Origin: Cedecea neteri NBRC 105707 = ATCC 33855
GTDB taxonomy: Bacteria; Pseudomonadota; Gammaproteobacteria; Enterobacterales; Enterobacteriaceae
Assembly: GCF_001571265.1 (NCBI RefSeq)
Contig: NZ_BCTL01000005.1
Coordinates: 1-60,379, forward strand
Length of the DNA stretch: 60,379 nucleotides
Direction of reading: 5' to 3'
The position numbers were made by a program, and so were the translations under genes. This document shows, piece by piece, positions 45,807-53,295 of the stretch. The notes beneath the pieces were generated by a model. It did no database searches. It was given only the letters and a program-made list of their open reading frames with translations, and had not been told where the DNA came from. Positions within the stretch are counted from its first letter, which is position 1; every line of letters starts with the position of its first letter.

Positions 45807-47611
45807 ATGCTTTTCTACTGATTCACTGGGCGCTTTTGGGGTTTGTCGTTAGCGCCGTGTTAGCCGGAGTTCTGGCATTTTCTAAGCCGCTGAGCGGCTT
45901 TTTCGCCGGCGTTGGCGGCGCAATCAGCTCCGTGCTTTTGCTTGTCGCGGGCGTTCAGGCGCTGCTGGGCTTCAGCGGCGACGCGCAAATCTGGCACTGG
46001 CACCTTCAGCTCAACGCCTTTAACGGCGTCTGGCTGGTCACCGTGGCGCTAAGCGGCCTGTTCATCTCCCTGTTTAACTGCGCCTGGCACCGCCACGCTG
46101 AAATAAAAGCCAACGGCCTGCTGATTAACCTAATCCTGGCGGCAAGCGTGGCGGCGCTGGTGGCCGATAATTTCGTCACGCTGGTGGCGATGGCGGAAAT
46201 CATCTCTCTGGCAGGCTACTTCCTGACCGGCTGCCAGAAGTCCGGGCAGCTGTGGTTTGCGCTGGGCCGCCTCGGCACCGTGCTGTTGGTTATCGCCTGC
46301 TGGCTGATGTGGCAGCGCTACGGCACCCTGGGTTATGGCGATCTGCGTCATTTACTCAACGGCACGCCGCTGCCAGCCCCAGTACTGATCCTCGCGCTGC
46401 TCGGCTTTGGGCTGCTGGCCGGGATTATTCCGCTGCACGGCTGGGTGCCGCAGGCGCATGCGAATGCCTCTGCTCCGGCAGCCGCGCTGTTCTCCGCCGT
46501 GGTGTTGAAGATTGGCCTGTACGGCATCATGTGCTTCTCGCTTATCAGCCACGTTTTGCCGCTGTGGTGGGGTGTGCTGGTGGTGGTGGTCGGCATGATC
46601 ACGGCGTTTATCGGCGGGCTTTACGCGCTGATGGAGCACAACATCAACCGCCTGCTGGCTTATCACTCCCTTGAAAACATCGGCATTATTTTGCTGGGTC
46701 TGGGCTGCGGCCTGATCGGCATCGCGCTGAATGAGCCGGTGCTGGTGGCGCTGGGCATGACCGGCGGGCTTTATCACCTCTTCAACCACAGCCTGTTTAA
46801 AACCACGCTGTTCCTCGGCGCTGGCGCGGTTTGGTTCCGTACCGGGCATCGCGACATCGAGAAGCTGGGCGGGATCGGTAAACGCATGCCGGTTATCTCG
46901 CTGGCTATGCTGGTCGGGCTGATGGCGATGGCCGCGCTGCCGCCGCTGAACGGCTTTGCCGGGGAATGGGTTATCTATCAGTCGTTCTTCCGTCTCGGCA
47001 GCCTGCCGCTGTTTGTCGGCCGCTTTATCGGGCCGCTGCTGGCCGTTGGGCTGGCGATTACCGGCGCGCTGGCGGTGATGTGTATGGCGAAAGTGTATGG
47101 CGTCACCTTCCTGGGCGCGCCGCGAACCAAAGAAGCAGAAAATGCGACCTCCGCACCGTGGCTGATGAACGTAAGCGTAGCGTTACTGGCCGCGTGCTGC
47201 GTTGTGGCCGGTGTGGCTTCACCGTGGCTGCTGCCGCTGCTTCAGCATGCCGTTCCGCTGCCGCTGCAAACGGCGCATACCGCCGTGTCTCAGCCGATGA
47301 TGACGCTGCTGCTGGTCGCCTCTCCGCTGCTGCCGTTTATTTTGATGATCGTTTTCCGTGGCGACCGCCTGCCAAACCGCTCCCGCGGCTCGGCCTGGGT
47401 CTGCGGCTACGACCATGAACAGGCGATGGTGATCACCGCGACGGGCTTTGCCCAGCCGGTAAAAGCGGCGTTTGCGCCTTTGCTTAAGCTGCGCCACACC
47501 CTGAACCCTGGGAAATGGATGCCCGGCTGGCAGGGCGAGTGCCTGTCCGGCACGTTCCGCCGCCTGGCGATGGTTGAGCTGGCGGTCTTACTGGTGGCGA
47601 TGGTTGCCTGA
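45803..47611 (+). CDS. hycC: Formate hydrogenlyase membrane subunit HycC
   Basis: A 602-residue inner-membrane protein of the NuoL/M/N antiporter family, close to E. coli HycC (608), with about 14 helices and the signature GWVPQAHANASAPAAALFSAV near residues 216-236. Conserved charged and His residues inside helices (for example LAYHSLENIGII and LFNHSLFKT) are the kind that carry protons in complex I relatives. It anchors the hydrogenase with HycD. It overlaps hycB by 4 bp. Confidence 0.96.
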   Translation: MNAFLLIHWALLGFVVSAVLAGVLAFSKPLSGFFAGVGGAISSVLLLVAGVQALLGFSGDAQIWHWHLQLNAFNGVWLVTVALSGLFISLFNCAWHRHAEIKANGLLINLILAASVAALVADNFVTLVAMAEIISLAGYFLTGCQKSGQLWFALGRLGTVLLVIACWLMWQRYGTLGYGDLRHLLNGTPLPAPVLILALLGFGLLAGIIPLHGWVPQAHANASAPAAALFSAVVLKIGLYGIMCFSLISHVLPLWWGVLVVVVGMITAFIGGLYALMEHNINRLLAYHSLENIGIILLGLGCGLIGIALNEPVLVALGMTGGLYHLFNHSLFKTTLFLGAGAVWFRTGHRDIEKLGGIGKRMPVISLAMLVGLMAMAALPPLNGFAGEWVIYQSFFRLGSLPLFVGRFIGPLLAVGLAITGALAVMCMAKVYGVTFLGAPRTKEAENATSAPWLMNVSVALLAACCVVAGVASPWLLPLLQHAVPLPLQTAHTAVSQPMMTLLLVASPLLPFILMIVFRGDRLPNRSRGSAWVCGYDHEQAMVITATGFAQPVKAAFAPLLKLRHTLNPGKWMPGWQGECLSGTFRRLAMVELAVLLVAMVA

Positions 47612-47620
47612 GGAACTGAT

Positions 47621-48547
47621 ATGACTACGTTTTTATTTGCCCTGATCCAGGCGCTGGCGCTGTTTTTTGCCGCGCCGCTGCTGTCCGGCATTACCCGCGT
47701 GACGCGCGCCCGGCTGCATAACCGCCGTGGCCCCGGCTTGCTGCAGGAATACCGGGATCTGTTCAAGCTGCTGGGCCGCCAGAGCGTGGCGCCCGCCGCG
47801 TCCGGCTGGGTTTTCCGCCTGATGCCGTTCGTGATGGTGGGCGTGATGCTGACCATCGCCACCGCGCTGCCGGTGGTGACGATTGCCTCGCCGCTGCCGT
47901 CATTAGGTGACCTGATCACCTTAATTTACCTGTTCGCCATCGCCCGCTTCTTCTTCGCCATCGCCGGATTAGACACCGGCAGCCCGTTCACCGGGATTGG
48001 CGCGAGCCGCGAAGCGATGCTCGGCGTGCTGGTCGAGCCGATTCTGCTGCTGGGCCTGTGGGTGGCCGCTCAGGTTGCAGGCAGCACCCACATCAGCAAT
48101 ATCGCCGGGGCTATTCACGCCTGGCCAGTGGCGCAAACCCTGACGCTGATGCTGGCCTTCGCCGCCTGCGCTTTCGCGACCTTCATTGAAATGGGCAAGC
48201 TGCCGTTTGACCTCGCCGAAGCCGAACAGGAGCTGCAGGAAGGGCCTTTGTCCGAATACAGCGGCGCGGGTTTTGCGGTGCTGAAGTGGGGCATTTCCCT
48301 CAAGCAGCTGGTTGTGCTGCAAATGTTTGTCGGCGTGTTCCTGCCGTGGGGGCAGATGAGCGCCTTTAGCTGGGGCGGACTTGTTCTCGCCGTAGTGCTG
48401 GCCGTCGTCAAGCTGGTGGCGGGCGTACTGATTATCGCGCTGTTTGAAAACAGCATGGCGCGCCTGCGGATGCTGGAAACCTCGCGCATTACCTGGGCCG
48501 GTTTTGGCTTTGCCTTTTTAGCCTTCGTCTCCTTGCTGGCGGCGTGA
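47621..48547 (+). CDS. hycD: Formate hydrogenlyase membrane subunit HycD
   Basis: A 308-residue inner-membrane protein of the NuoH family (E. coli HycD 307) with about eight helices. The cytoplasmic loops that form the contact with the soluble arm are recognisable: RARLHNRRGPGLLQEYRDL near residues 28-46, and the acidic ELPFDLAEAEQEL-like segment near 197 (here KLPFDLAEAEQEL). It lies 9 bp after hycC and 17 bp before hycE. Confidence 0.96.
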   Translation: MTTFLFALIQALALFFAAPLLSGITRVTRARLHNRRGPGLLQEYRDLFKLLGRQSVAPAASGWVFRLMPFVMVGVMLTIATALPVVTIASPLPSLGDLITLIYLFAIARFFFAIAGLDTGSPFTGIGASREAMLGVLVEPILLLGLWVAAQVAGSTHISNIAGAIHAWPVAQTLTLMLAFAACAFATFIEMGKLPFDLAEAEQELQEGPLSEYSGAGFAVLKWGISLKQLVVLQMFVGVFLPWGQMSAFSWGGLVLAVVLAVVKLVAGVLIIALFENSMARLRMLETSRITWAGFGFAFLAFVSLLAA

Positions 48548-48564
48548 TTTAAGAGAATTTATCG

Positions 48565-50274
48565 ATGTCTGAAGAAAAAATTGGTCAACAGTATCTCGCC
48601 GCGCTGCATCAGAAATTCCCGAATGCGGTGCTCGACGAAGCCTGGCAGACGAAAGATCAAATCACCGTCACCGTGAAGCTCAACATGCTGCCGGAAGTGG
48701 TGGAATGGCTTTACTACCAGCAGGGCGGCTGGCTTTCGGTGCTGTTTGGGAACGATGAACGCCAGCTGTGCGGCAGCTATGCGGTGTATTACGTCCTGTC
48801 GATGGAAAGCGGCGTGAAGTGCTGGATCACCGTGCGTGTGGAAGTGGATGCCGACAAACCGGAGTTCCCGTCCGTCACGCCTCGTGTGCCTGCCGCCGTT
48901 TGGGGCGAACGCGAAGTCCGCGATATGTACGGCCTGCAGCCGGTTGGCCTGCCCGATGAACGCCGCCTGGTGCTGCCGGACGACTGGCCGGACGATCTTT
49001 ATCCACTGCGTAAAGACAGCATGGATTACCGCCAGCGCCCGGCGCCGACCACCGACAAAGAGACCTACGAGTTCATCAACGAACTGGGCACGAAAAAGAA
49101 CAACGTGGTGCCGATTGGCCCGCTGCACGTCACTTCTGACGAACCGGGCCACTTCCGCCTGTTCGTCGATGGCGAAAACATTATCGACGCCGATTATCGC
49201 CTGTTCTACGTCCACCGCGGCATGGAGAAGCTGGCGGAAACCCGCATGGGCTATAACGAAGTCACTTTCCTGTCCGACCGCGTGTGCGGCATTTGCGGCT
49301 TCGCCCACAGCACCGCCTATACCACCTCAGTGGAAAACGCGATGGGGATTGTGGTCCCGGAACGCGCGCAGATGATTCGCGCCATCCTGCTGGAGGTTGA
49401 GCGCCTTCACAGCCACCTGCTGAACCTCGGCCTGGCCTGTCACTTTGTGGGCTTCGACTCCGGCTTTATGCAGTTCTTCCGCGTGCGCGAAATGTCGATG
49501 AAAATGGCGGAGATCCTGACCGGGGCGCGTAAAACCTACGGCCTGAACCTGATCGGCGGCATCCGTCGTGACCTGCTGAAAGACGACATGATCCAGACCC
49601 GCCAGCTCGCCCAGCAGATGCGCCGGGAGGTGAAAGACCTGGTGGATATTCTGCTGAGCACGCCGAACATCGAGCAGCGCACCGTGGGCATTGGCCGCCT
49701 CGACCCGCAAATAGCCCGTGACTTCAGCAACGTCGGCCCAATGGTGCGTGCCAGCGGCCACGCCCGCGATACCCGCGCCGACCATCCGTTTGTGGGCTAC
49801 GGCCTGCTGCCGATGGAAGTGCATAGCCTCGACGGCTGCGACGTGCTTTCCCGCCTGAAAGTGCGCATCAACGAAGTCTTCACCGCGCTAAACATGATTG
49901 ATTTCGGGCTGGATAACCTGCCGGGCGGCCCGCTCGCCGTGGACGGTTTTACCTACATTCCAAACCGCTTTGCGCTGGGCTTTTCGGAAGCGCCGCGCGG
50001 GGACGATATCCACTGGAGCATGACCGGCGACAACCAGAAGCTTTACCGCTGGCGCTGCCGGGCGGCGACCTACGCCAACTGGCCAACGCTGCGCTACATG
50101 CTGCGCGGCAACACGGTGTCGGACGCCCCGCTGATTATCGGCAGCCTTGACCCTTGCTACTCCTGCACCGACCGCATGACGGTGGTGGACGTACGTAAGA
50201 AGAAAAGCCAGGTGGTGCCGTACAAAGAGCTGGAGCGCTACAGCATTGAGCGCACCAATTCGCCGCTGAAATGA
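48565..50274 (+). CDS. hycE: Hydrogenase-3 large subunit precursor HycE
   Basis: A 569-residue precursor, exactly the E. coli length. The N-terminal part (about residues 1-170) is NuoC-like; the rest is the NuoD-like Ni-Fe subunit. Nickel ligands are Cys241 and Cys244 (RVCGICGFAHS) and Cys531 and Cys534 (DPCYSCTDR). HycI should cut after Arg537, removing the last 32 residues (MTVVDVRKKK...NSPLK), once the metal centre is in place. A REP palindrome separates it from hycF. Confidence 0.98.
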   Translation: MSEEKIGQQYLAALHQKFPNAVLDEAWQTKDQITVTVKLNMLPEVVEWLYYQQGGWLSVLFGNDERQLCGSYAVYYVLSMESGVKCWITVRVEVDADKPEFPSVTPRVPAAVWGEREVRDMYGLQPVGLPDERRLVLPDDWPDDLYPLRKDSMDYRQRPAPTTDKETYEFINELGTKKNNVVPIGPLHVTSDEPGHFRLFVDGENIIDADYRLFYVHRGMEKLAETRMGYNEVTFLSDRVCGICGFAHSTAYTTSVENAMGIVVPERAQMIRAILLEVERLHSHLLNLGLACHFVGFDSGFMQFFRVREMSMKMAEILTGARKTYGLNLIGGIRRDLLKDDMIQTRQLAQQMRREVKDLVDILLSTPNIEQRTVGIGRLDPQIARDFSNVGPMVRASGHARDTRADHPFVGYGLLPMEVHSLDGCDVLSRLKVRINEVFTALNMIDFGLDNLPGGPLAVDGFTYIPNRFALGFSEAPRGDDIHWSMTGDNQKLYRWRCRAATYANWPTLRYMLRGNTVSDAPLIIGSLDPCYSCTDRMTVVDVRKKKSQVVPYKELERYSIERTNSPLK

Positions 50275-50297
50275 TTTTGATGCCTGTTCGGTGACTG

Positions 50298-50346
50298 ACC
50301 CTCACCCCGGCCCTCTCCCCTTAGGGGAGAGGGTTAGGGTGAGGGG
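50298..50346. repeat. REP-like palindrome between hycE and hycF
   Basis: A complete, nearly symmetrical copy: CCCTCACCCCGGCCCTCTCC, CC-TTA-GG, then GGAGAGGGTTAGGGTGAGGG. It starts 24 bp after the hycE stop and ends 33 bp before hycF. It can form a 20-bp-plus hairpin in the hyc message. Confidence 0.88.
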
Positions 50347-50378
50347 TTGTTCCAAGACCAGGCAAACAAGGAAAACGC

Positions 50379-50921
50379 ATGTTTAACTTCATCAAAAAAG
50401 CCATCAAGGGCGGCGTGGCAACCGAGTCTTATCCGCTCCAGCCCATCGCCGTGGACCCTAACTTTCGCGGCAAGCCCGAGCACAACCCTCAGCAATGCAT
50501 CGGCTGTGCCGCCTGCGTTAACGCCTGCCCGTCCAATGCGCTGAGCGTTGAGACTGACCTGGCCGCCGGGCAACTGCAGTGGAGCTTCAACCTCGGGCGC
50601 TGCATCTTTTGCGGGCGCTGCGAAGAGGTTTGCCCGACTGCCGCCATCAAGCTTTCGCAGCAGTACGAGCTGGCGGTATGGAATAAAGCCGACTTCCTGC
50701 AGCAGGCCAGCTTCCCGCTGTGCAACTGCCGCGAGTGCGGCCGCCCGTTCGCCGTGCAAAAAGAGATCGACTACGCCATTGCGCTGCTTGAGCACAACGG
50801 CGATTCCCGCGCGGAAAGCCGCCGTGGGGCATTTGAAACCTGCCCGGACTGCAAGCGCCAGCAAAGCCTGGTGTCGTCCGACCGGATCGACTTTAGCCGT
50901 CAGATGAGAGAGGCCAGCTAA
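50379..50921 (+). CDS. hycF: Formate hydrogenlyase iron-sulfur subunit HycF
   Basis: A 180-residue NuoI-like protein with two 4Fe-4S motifs, [12 protein letters not shown] (near residue 41) and [12 protein letters not shown] (near 75), and further cysteines CNCREC and CPDCKRQ that bind another metal centre. It bridges HycB and HycG in the electron path. The start matches [12 protein letters not shown]; an upstream REP separates it from hycE. hycG starts at its stop codon. Confidence 0.96.
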   Translation: MFNFIKKAIKGGVATESYPLQPIAVDPNFRGKPEHNPQQCIGCAACVNACPSNALSVETDLAAGQLQWSFNLGRCIFCGRCEEVCPTAAIKLSQQYELAVWNKADFLQQASFPLCNCRECGRPFAVQKEIDYAIALLEHNGDSRAESRRGAFETCPDCKRQQSLVSSDRIDFSRQMREAS

Positions 50922-51685
50922 TGAGTAACCTACTGGGGCCGCGCGACCACAACGGCATTCCGGTGCCGATGACGGTGGACGAATCTATCGCCAGCATGAA
51001 GGCGTCGTTGCTGAAAAACATCAAACGCTCTGCCTACGTTTACCGCGTGGACTGCGGTGGCTGTAACGGCTGCGAAATCGAGATTTTTGCTACGCTTTCG
51101 CCGCTGTTCGATGCAGAACGCTTTGGGATCAAAGTGGTTCCTTCCCCGCGTCATGCCGATATTCTGCTGTTTACCGGGGCGGTAACTCGCGCGATGCGTT
51201 CCCCGGCGCTGCGTGCCTGGGAGTCGGCGCCCGATCCTAAAATTTGCATCTCCTACGGCGCCTGCGGAAACAGCGGCGGGATCTTCCACGACCTTTACTG
51301 CGTCTGGGGCGGGACCGATAAAATCGTGCCGGTCGATGTGTACATCCCTGGCTGCCCACCCACGCCTGCCGCCACGCTGTACGGCTTCGCGATGGCGCTT
51401 GGCCTGCTGGAACAGAAAATCCACGCACGCCCGGCAAGCGAGCTGGACGTTGAGCCTGCAAAAATCCTCCATCCGGATATGGTTCAGCCGCTGCGCGTGC
51501 GCATTGACCGCGCTGCTCGCCGCCTGGCGGGCTACCGCTATGGTCGCCAGATTGCCGACAGCTACATGACTAACCTGACGACCGGGGGCGGCGCCGTTCA
51601 GCAGTGGCTGAGCGCGGAAAACGACCCACGCCTGACGGAAATCGTCACTAACCTTGAGCAACTGGTTCATCAGGAGCGCGTGTAA
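50921..51685 (+). CDS. hycG: Hydrogenase-3 small subunit HycG
   Basis: A 254-residue NuoB-like protein holding the 4Fe-4S cluster nearest the Ni-Fe site. Cluster cysteines lie in [14 protein letters not shown] (near residue 45), [10 protein letters not shown] (near 110) and [13 protein letters not shown] (near 145). It pairs with HycE as the core of hydrogenase-3 and starts on the last base of hycF. Confidence 0.97.
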   Translation: MSNLLGPRDHNGIPVPMTVDESIASMKASLLKNIKRSAYVYRVDCGGCNGCEIEIFATLSPLFDAERFGIKVVPSPRHADILLFTGAVTRAMRSPALRAWESAPDPKICISYGACGNSGGIFHDLYCVWGGTDKIVPVDVYIPGCPPTPAATLYGFAMALGLLEQKIHARPASELDVEPAKILHPDMVQPLRVRIDRAARRLAGYRYGRQIADSYMTNLTTGGGAVQQWLSAENDPRLTEIVTNLEQLVHQERV

Positions 51686-52095
51686 TGAGCGAGTCGGTGG
51701 TGTTCTGTCAGCTCAGCCGCAAGTTTGTCGACGAGAACGACAACACCCCGGCTGACGCCCAGCAGGTGGTCTACTACAGCCTGGCGATTGGCCACCATTT
51801 GGGGGTGATCGACTGCCTGAAAGAGAGCCTGGTTTGCCCGCTTGAAGCCTATCAGGCTTGGATAGCCACGCTGGAGGTCGACGGCGAGGCCCGACGCAAA
51901 ATGAACGGCGTGCCGCGCTACGGTGAAATCGTTATCGACCAGAGCCACGTGGTGATGCTGGCCCGGGCGTTGGATGCGGCTAAGCCAACGCAAACGGCAG
52001 AACAGCAGGGCTGGAGCCAGGCGCTCCTCGACATGCTGCAGGCCATTCAACAAGAACCCGCCATCTACCTGATGGTAAGGAGACGCTATGACTAA
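51685..52095 (+). CDS. hycH: Hydrogenase-3 assembly protein HycH
   Basis: A 136-residue protein, as in E. coli (136). It is not part of the final complex; in E. coli it is needed for maturation of the HycE precursor, probably as a chaperone. No known catalytic motif is visible. It overlaps hycG by one base and hycI by 8 bp, so all three should be translated together. Confidence 0.94.
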   Translation: MSESVVFCQLSRKFVDENDNTPADAQQVVYYSLAIGHHLGVIDCLKESLVCPLEAYQAWIATLEVDGEARRKMNGVPRYGEIVIDQSHVVMLARALDAAKPTQTAEQQGWSQALLDMLQAIQQEPAIYLMVRRRYD

Positions 52096-52567
52096 GGTAC
52101 TGCTTTGCGTAGGCAACAGCATGATGGGTGACGACGGCGCAGGCCCGCTGTTGGCCGAGAAGTGTCAGGCTTCTCCGCAGGGCGACTGGGTGGTGATCGA
52201 CGGCGGCAGCGCGCCGGAAAACGACGTGGTCGCCATCCGCGAACTGCGCCCGGAACTGCTGTTGATTGTGGATGCCACCGACATGATGCTCAACCCCGGC
52301 GAGATTCGCGTTATCGATCCGGACGACATCGCCGAGATGTTTATGATGACCACCCACAACATGCCGCTTAATTATCTGGTCGATCAGCTTAAAGAGGATG
52401 TCGGCGAAGTGGTGTTCCTCGGTATTCAGCCGGATATCGTCGGTTTTTACTATCCAATGACGGAGGCGGTGAAAGCAGCGGTGGAGCAGGTTTACCAGCG
52501 GCTGGCGACGTGGACTGGTTTTGGTGGGTATGAGCTGCTGGCGGCGGAAGAAACAGAAGGCCTGTAA
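52088..52567 (+). CDS. hycI: Hydrogenase-3 maturation endopeptidase HycI
   Basis: A 159-residue nickel-dependent protease that removes the C-terminal 32 residues of HycE. The metal ligands of the family are visible: Asp near residue 16 (GNSMMGDDGAG), Asp near 62 (IVDATDM) and His near 90 (TTHNMP). It overlaps the end of hycH. A putative FhlA site begins at its stop codon. Confidence 0.96.
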   Translation: MTKVLLCVGNSMMGDDGAGPLLAEKCQASPQGDWVVIDGGSAPENDVVAIRELRPELLLIVDATDMMLNPGEIRVIDPDDIAEMFMMTTHNMPLNYLVDQLKEDVGEVVFLGIQPDIVGFYYPMTEAVKAAVEQVYQRLATWTGFGGYELLAAEETEGL

Positions 52568-52591
52568 GTCACTAATGACATCGTCATTAGT
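52568..52591. promoter_or_regulatory. Putative FhlA site upstream of hydN
   Basis: GTCA-CTAA-TGAC (52568-52579) overlaps the longer inverted repeat ACTAATGAC-ATC-GTCATTAGT (52571-52591). It lies about 70-90 bp upstream of the hydN -24 element, a usual activator position. The GTCA-N4-TGAC core is shared with the hyc sites. No T-tract follows, so it is not a good terminator. Confidence 0.6.
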
Positions 52592-52657
52592 GTCGATGTC
52601 ATCTTCTTTCATTGCTCATTTTAATTCAATTTATTGAAATTATTGGTTTTTAATTTT

Positions 52658-52672
52658 TGGCACGGTTTGTGA
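52658..52672 (+). promoter_or_regulatory. Sigma-54 promoter of hydN-fdhF-hypF
   Basis: TGGCACG-GTTT-GTGA has a perfect -24 but a -12 with GA in place of GC. It lies 41-55 bp before the hydN start. E. coli hydN-hypF is also FhlA-dependent. The weak -12 lowers my confidence. Confidence 0.6.
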
Positions 52673-52712
52673 ATAAGCCCCTGCGATAACACACTTATTG
52701 CAGGAGTTTATG

Positions 52713-53258
52713 ATGAACCGCTTCATCATTGCCGATTCGAGCAAATGCATCGGCTGCCGCACTTGTGAGGTGGCCTGCGTCGTCTCCCACCAGGAGAACC
52801 AGGACTGCTCGGCGCTGACCCCAAAAACCTTCTTGCCACGCATTCACGTCATCAAAGGTGTGAATGTTTCTACCGCCACCATGTGCCGCCAGTGCGAGGA
52901 CGCGCCCTGCGCGAACGTCTGCCCTAACGGCGCCATCAGCCGGGACCAGGGCTTTGTGCACGTGATGCAGGAACGCTGCATCGGCTGCAAAACCTGCGTC
53001 GTCGCCTGCCCTTATGGCGCGATGGAAGTCGTCGTGCGGCCGGTGATCCGCAACAGCGGTGCCGGGCTGAACGTGATGGCGGAAAAAGCCGAGGCCAACA
53101 AATGTGACCTTTGCTACCACCGCGAGGCTGGCCCGGCCTGCCTGGAAGCCTGCCCGACCAACGCCATTCTGTGCGTTGACCGCAACCGGCTGGAACAAAT
53201 GAGCGCGGAAAAACGCCGCCGTGCCGCGTTAGATGCCCCTGCGGCCCTGACCTTCTAA
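52713..53258 (+). CDS. hydN: Formate-dehydrogenase-associated iron-sulfur protein HydN
   Basis: A 181-residue protein with four 4Fe-4S cysteine groups (CIGCRTCEVAC, CRQCEDAPCANVCP, CIGCKTCVVACP, CDLCYHREAGPACLEACP), related to HycB. In E. coli it supports FdhF and formate hydrogenlyase activity. The ATG at 52713 (MNRFIIADSSK) sits 6 bp after AGGAG; the ATG just before it is too close. It lies 37 bp before fdhF, so the dehydrogenase and this partner share a transcript here. Confidence 0.95.
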   Translation: MNRFIIADSSKCIGCRTCEVACVVSHQENQDCSALTPKTFLPRIHVIKGVNVSTATMCRQCEDAPCANVCPNGAISRDQGFVHVMQERCIGCKTCVVACPYGAMEVVVRPVIRNSGAGLNVMAEKAEANKCDLCYHREAGPACLEACPTNAILCVDRNRLEQMSAEKRRRAALDAPAALTF

Positions 53259-53295
53259 TCCCTATGCATTTCAACTTTTAACAGGTCTGTTACTG

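Noticed and set aside
52571-52591. A terminator after hycI
   Set aside because: The inverted repeat is AT-rich with a 3-base spacer and no T-tract; its GTCA/TGAC halves match the hyc regulatory motif better.
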